From NCBI GenBank assembly GCA_035371905.1, contig DAORXQ010000068.1, forward strand, positions 1 through 9,755: a stretch of 9,755 nt of DNA. The letters are read 5' to 3'. Numbering within the stretch: the stretch's first letter is position 1; each line of letters opens with the position of its first letter. This document shows positions 6,486-9,755 of this stretch, one piece after another. A model generated the notes under the pieces. The model was not told the DNA's origin, did not search any database, and saw only the letters and a program-made list of their open reading frames with translations. Made by a program: the position numbers and the translations under genes. Source of the DNA: a bacterium (lineage in GTDB: Bacteria > Ratteibacteria > UBA8468 > B48-G9 > JAFGKM01).

Positions 6486-7982
6486 ATGAAAAAAGCAGAG
6501 ATTGGAATTATTGGTATGGAAGTTATGGGAAGGAATTTAGCACTTAATTTTGAAAGGAATGGTTATACTGTTTGTGTTTTTAATAGGACAGGGGAAAAGA
6601 CAAAGGCATTTGTAGAAACGCAGGGAAAGGGAAAAAATATAATACCAACTTATGATATTTCTGATTTTGTTACAAATCTTGAAAGACCAAGAAAAATTAT
6701 GCTTATGGTTAAAGAAGGACAACCAGTGGATGATTTCATTTCAAAACTTCTTCCTTTACTTGAAAAAGGTGATTTAATAATTGATGGTGGAAATTCATTT
6801 TTCAAGGATACTATCAGGAGAAATAAAGAACTTTCTGAAAAAGGAATTCTATTTATTGGTACCGGTGTTTCTGGAGGGGAGGAGGGTGCGTTAAAGGGCC
6901 CTGCTATTATGCCGGGAGGTCAGTTTGAGGCTTATAAACTTGTTGAAGAAATGTTAAAGAAAATATCTGCAAAAGCATATGATGGAGAACCGTGTGTAAC
7001 TTATATTGGTCCTGATGGAGCAGGTCATTTTGTAAAGATGGTACATAATGGTATTGAGTATGGAGATATGCAGTTGATTGGTGAATGTTGCTGGTTTTTC
7101 AAAAATGGTTTTGGAATGACTTCTGGAGAAATTGCAGATATAATGATTGAATGGAATGGAGAAAATGATATTTTGAGAAGTTATTTAATTCAGATAACAG
7201 GTGATTTGATGAAAGAAAAACATAAAGTAAAGCCAGATGAATATCTTGTTGATATAGTTGCAGATATTACAAGAATGAAAGGAACAGGTACATGGACAGT
7301 TCAGAGTGCACTTGAATTACTTGTTCCTGTTCCAACAATTGCTTCTGCTGTTTTTTCAAGAGAAATGTCACAGGATAAGGATATAAGATTGAATGTTTCT
7401 TCTCTTTTAAAACTTGATATTAAAGAAAAATTTAAGGGTTCAAAGAAAAATATTATAAAAATTGCTCATGATGCTTTATATATTGCTAAAATTTCATCCT
7501 ATGCACAGGGACTTGCTCTTTTAAAGGCAGCAAGTGAATTTTATAAATGGGATTTAAAACTTGGAGAGATTGCAAAAATATGGAGAGCAGGTTGTATAAT
7601 AAGAGCACAATTTCTTGATGAAATAACAAAGGCATATAAGGAAAATCCAGACCTTCCAAATCTTCTTGTTGATAAAAACTTCTCTGAATTTATTACAAAA
7701 AATATTAAAAAACTTGCAAAATTTATTGAAATTTCCCATAAAGCAGGAGTTCCAGTTCCTGCTTTTTCAAATTCTTATGATTATATTTTACAGATAACAA
7801 GTCCGGTTATGTTTTCTGCTCAGGTAAGTGCTTTACAGAGAGATTATTTTGGTGCTCATGGATATTTTAAATTGAAAGGAATTGATAATCCTGAAATTTT
7901 AAAAACAGAAGACGGAAAAGAGGGAGAATTTCATACTGAATGGCTTGTTGAAGGAAGACCTGAAAAAGAAGTAACAAAATAA
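6486..7982 (+). CDS. gnd: 6-phosphogluconate dehydrogenase, decarboxylating (NADP-type)
   Basis: Converts 6-phosphogluconate to ribulose 5-phosphate, CO2 and reduced cofactor in the cytosolic oxidative pentose phosphate pathway. At 498 residues it is slightly longer than the common 468-485. The N-terminal Rossmann domain has GIIGMEVMG (7-15) and NRT (33-35), the latter typical of NADP-binding members. The substrate site shows IIDGGNSFFKDT (98-109), GVSGGEEGALKGP (127-139) and HFVKMVHNGIEYGD (181-194), in which K184 and E191 match the catalytic Lys/Glu pair of the family. The all-helical C-terminal domain ends with AGCIIRAQFL (368-377), QRDYFGAH (451-458) and an EFHTEW tail (481-486). These long-form features separate it from the short GndA/YqeC-like forms. 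One oddity: residue 12 in the nucleotide loop is Glu (GMEVMG) where Ala or Gly is usual. It is first in an operon, with a strong SD, followed after 20 nt by the xylose-isomerase-like gene. Confidence 0.95.
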   Translation: MKKAEIGIIGMEVMGRNLALNFERNGYTVCVFNRTGEKTKAFVETQGKGKNIIPTYDISDFVTNLERPRKIMLMVKEGQPVDDFISKLLPLLEKGDLIIDGGNSFFKDTIRRNKELSEKGILFIGTGVSGGEEGALKGPAIMPGGQFEAYKLVEEMLKKISAKAYDGEPCVTYIGPDGAGHFVKMVHNGIEYGDMQLIGECCWFFKNGFGMTSGEIADIMIEWNGENDILRSYLIQITGDLMKEKHKVKPDEYLVDIVADITRMKGTGTWTVQSALELLVPVPTIASAVFSREMSQDKDIRLNVSSLLKLDIKEKFKGSKKNIIKIAHDALYIAKISSYAQGLALLKAASEFYKWDLKLGEIAKIWRAGCIIRAQFLDEITKAYKENPDLPNLLVDKNFSEFITKNIKKLAKFIEISHKAGVPVPAFSNSYDYILQITSPVMFSAQVSALQRDYFGAHGYFKLKGIDNPEILKTEDGKEGEFHTEWLVEGRPEKEVTK

Positions 7983-7988
7983 GTGAAA

Positions 7989-7995
7989 AAGGAGG
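7989..7995 (+). promoter_or_regulatory. Shine-Dalgarno site of the xylose-isomerase-like gene
   Basis: AAGGAGG stands 7 nt before the ATG at 8003, inside the 20-nt gap after gnd. It supports co-transcription with independent initiation. Confidence 0.85.
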
Positions 7996-8002
7996 AAAAA
8001 AT

Positions 8003-9127
8003 ATGAAAAAATCATATCATTCTATTTGCAGGTGGACTTTTAATCCAGGGAAAGGTGGTTTTGTTCCTTCAAATATAAGACCTTCATGGTCAGGAGATAA
8101 ATTTAATTCAGTTGATTTTATAAAAATTGTTGCAGAAAAAATAAAACCAAGAATGCCAGAAAATGTTATTCTTGGAGTTGAGTTTCATTATGATTCAGAA
8201 GTAAATGAAAAAAATGTTGATGAAGTTGTTGGAATAATGAAGGAAAAAAATATCTATCTTGCCTTGATTACTCCCGGTGCTCATTCTCATTTTGCCTATG
8301 GTGGTATTGCCTCTTTAGACACGGATGAAAAGAAAAAAGCAGAAGAATTCGGGATTAAAACAGTTGATATTGCTTATGAAAAAATGAAAGATGTATTTTT
8401 GAAAGGGAAAGAACCAACTTTTGTTTTATGGAATGGTTCATGGGGTTATGATATTGCTACTCCATTTATTAAAAAGATGTATGATAATTTAAAAGAAAGT
8501 ATTGCAAAACTGTGTAAATACGAGGAGAAAAAAGGAGGGAAACTTTATTTTGCCATTGAACCAAAACCAAATGAAGGTCATCCAGCAATGCTTGTTCCAA
8601 CAGTTGCAAGTGCTATTTTATTCTGGAAAAAGTTGAAAGAAGAATATGGAATTACAGTTGAAAAAAAGGGAGTTAATAAAGAATTCGGGCATTCAGAAAT
8701 GATAGGACTTGACCATATTTATGATACGGTTGAAGAAATTGATAATAAGATGCTTATTCACATGCATATAAACAGTCAGGGATATAATGATGGAATAATA
8801 CTTGGTGGACCTGGAAAGTTTGATATTGACCATGGAGCAAGAATTAATGGTATGAATATAGTTATAGCCAAGTTAATTGAGGATGCAGGATTTGACAGAT
8901 GGAAAGGACATGATATGCAGGCAAGACCCTATGATAATGAAGAAAAGGCAATTGAAAGGGTTATAAGAAGTATTTTATCATGGGAAGCATGTGAAAAAGT
9001 TACTGAAAAGATGAATACAGATGAAATTTTAAAATATCTATCAAATAGAGAAACGGATAAAGTTGAAGATATGATAAAGGATTTAGTTACAGAAGGTTTT
9101 AAGGTTTTTAAAGAACTTTATGAATGA
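8003..9127 (+). CDS. Divergent xylose isomerase-like TIM-barrel protein
   Basis: This 374-residue protein can be aligned by eye to the Streptomyces-type (class I) xylose isomerase core. Family positions in that numbering match as follows: H54 to H62 (EFHYD), W137 to W143 (FVLWNGSWG), E181 and K183 to E186 and K188 (FAIEPKPNEG), E217 and H220 to E227 and H230 (KEFGHSEMIG), D255 and D257 to D274 and D276 (KFDIDHG), D287 to D304 (GHDMQARP). Spacing agrees closely, for example 25 residues from H220 to D245 and from H230 to H255. Two key positions differ: the metal-1 ligand D245 is H255 (HMHINSQG), and D57, partner of the catalytic His, is S65. About 9 extra residues separate H255 from D274. It is therefore a sugar isomerase homologue whose substrate and metal may differ from xylose isomerase. 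It follows gnd by 20 nt and overlaps the Sir2 gene by 8 nt. Confidence 0.85.
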   Translation: MKKSYHSICRWTFNPGKGGFVPSNIRPSWSGDKFNSVDFIKIVAEKIKPRMPENVILGVEFHYDSEVNEKNVDEVVGIMKEKNIYLALITPGAHSHFAYGGIASLDTDEKKKAEEFGIKTVDIAYEKMKDVFLKGKEPTFVLWNGSWGYDIATPFIKKMYDNLKESIAKLCKYEEKKGGKLYFAIEPKPNEGHPAMLVPTVASAILFWKKLKEEYGITVEKKGVNKEFGHSEMIGLDHIYDTVEEIDNKMLIHMHINSQGYNDGIILGGPGKFDIDHGARINGMNIVIAKLIEDAGFDRWKGHDMQARPYDNEEKAIERVIRSILSWEACEKVTEKMNTDEILKYLSNRETDKVEDMIKDLVTEGFKVFKELYE

Positions 9128-9755
9128 AATTGAAGAATTTTTAGGTTATATAAAAAATTCAAAATATATAGTTGCCTTTACAGGAGCAGGAATATCAACA
9201 GAAAGTGGAATACCTCAATTCAGAGGACAAACTGGATTATGGGAAAAATATAAACCGGAAATTTATGGAACTTTACCTGGTCTGGTAACTCAATTTCTTA
9301 TTTCTCCTTCAAAAGTTGCAAGTTTTATTTATGATTTCACCTATCCAATTTTAAATGCAAAACCAAATATTTCACATATAACATTATCTGAACTTGAAAA
9401 GAAAGGATATTTAAAGGCAGTTATAACTCAAAATATAGATAATTTACATCAGGAAGCAGGTAGTAGAAACGTTATTGAATTACATGGAAATATATATAAA
9501 TGGAAATGTAAAAAATGTGGAAAGAAGGAAGACATTGGAAAAGAAAATTTAAAAGAATTTGTTGAAAAAATAAAAATTATTGAGGGAAGGAGAAATTTGA
9601 TAAAGTATATTTCTGATTTTACAAGATGTAATTGTGGTGAAAGAAAAAGACCCGATATTGTATTTTTTGGAGAATTATTACCAGAAGATGAATTTAAAAA
9701 AGCAGAGGAAGAGAGTAAAAAAGCAGATTTATTTATAATCATAGGTACTTCAGGA
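9120..9755 (+). CDS. Sir2-family NAD-dependent protein deacylase (sirtuin), 3' end beyond window
   Basis: An ATG at 9120, 8 nt inside the preceding gene's end, opens a frame of 212 codons that continues past the window edge. Sirtuin motifs appear in order: AFTGAGISTESGIPQFRG (19-36, NAD-binding and GAGIS), TQNIDNLH (103-110), the catalytic-His motif ELHGN (120-124, H122), the zinc pair C130-X2-C133, the second pair C170-X-C172, RPDIVFFGE (177-185) and IIIGTSG (206-212) at the edge. These enzymes use NAD to remove acyl groups from lysines. A full protein of about 245-260 residues is expected, so only 35-50 residues should be missing. The zinc module is unusual, with about 36 residues between the two Cys pairs and CxC in place of CxxC. 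The start lacks a good SD; reinitiation through the ATGAATGA overlap is likely. It probably belongs to the gnd operon. Confidence 0.93.
   Translation, partial: MNEIEEFLGYIKNSKYIVAFTGAGISTESGIPQFRGQTGLWEKYKPEIYGTLPGLVTQFLISPSKVASFIYDFTYPILNAKPNISHITLSELEKKGYLKAVITQNIDNLHQEAGSRNVIELHGNIYKWKCKKCGKKEDIGKENLKEFVEKIKIIEGRRNLIKYISDFTRCNCGERKRPDIVFFGELLPEDEFKKAEEESKKADLFIIIGTSG

Noticed and set aside
9124..9144. Alternative sirtuin start at the ATG at 9124
   Set aside because: It is in the wrong frame and meets a stop after a few codons; the ATG at 9120 leads directly into the GAGIS motif.
9449..9742. 97-codon minus-strand frame opposite the sirtuin
   Set aside because: Antisense to clear sirtuin motifs (ELHGN, zinc cysteines); Ser/Phe-rich composition is typical of a shadow frame.
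1..9755. CRISPR array, tRNA, rRNA, insertion sequence or prophage genes
   Set aside because: No regularly spaced repeats, no GC-rich structured RNA islands and no transposase or integrase motifs were seen on either strand.

Overview
The window is strongly AT-rich (about 30% G+C by eye), densely coding, and rich in AGA/ATA/AAA codons and near-perfect AGGAGG ribosome binding sites. It looks like chromosome of an uncultured, probably anaerobic, carbohydrate-degrading bacterium. The large GH106-like hydrolase, TIM-barrel sugar isomerases, an SDR of the mannonate oxidoreductase type and a radical SAM/SPASM enzyme are gene types I associate with low-GC candidate phyla and Lentisphaerae/Omnitrophota/Planctomycetes-like genomes. 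That taxonomic guess is weak.

Layout. Bases 1-4097 are a minus-strand operon, read right to left: a 1056-residue GH106-like glycoside hydrolase, then 2 nt later a 283-residue sugar-isomerase/epimerase-like TIM barrel, then the first 20 codons of another gene that runs off the left edge. A 67-bp divergent intergenic region (4098-4164) separates it from a plus-strand pair: a radical SAM/SPASM protein with no Shine-Dalgarno sequence and probably a leaderless mRNA, and an SDR oxidoreductase overlapping it by 14 nt. Bases 6002-6485 hold a minus-strand fragment that matches only the N-terminal region of Type III (Mod-type) DNA methyltransferases, a perfect 11-bp A/T inverted repeat, and a promoter with a consensus -10. 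Bases 6486-9755 are a second plus-strand operon: decarboxylating 6-phosphogluconate dehydrogenase (gnd), a divergent xylose-isomerase-like protein, and a Sir2-family deacylase that overlaps it by 8 nt and is cut by the right edge.

How the genes may work together. Most of the window is sugar catabolism: glycoside cleavage (probably intracellular, since the hydrolase has no signal peptide), aldose-ketose isomerization, a hexuronate/aldonate-type redox step and the oxidative pentose phosphate step. The pathway is incomplete here: there is no UxuA, no KDG kinase/aldolase, no sugar kinase and no transporter. The exact substrates are therefore inferences.

Main points worth checking are the xylose-isomerase-like protein with a metal-ligand Asp replaced by His, the Glu inside the nucleotide-binding loop of Gnd, the radical SAM + SDR overlapping pair facing a glycosidase operon, its leaderless-type promoter, and the truncated methyltransferase fossil.
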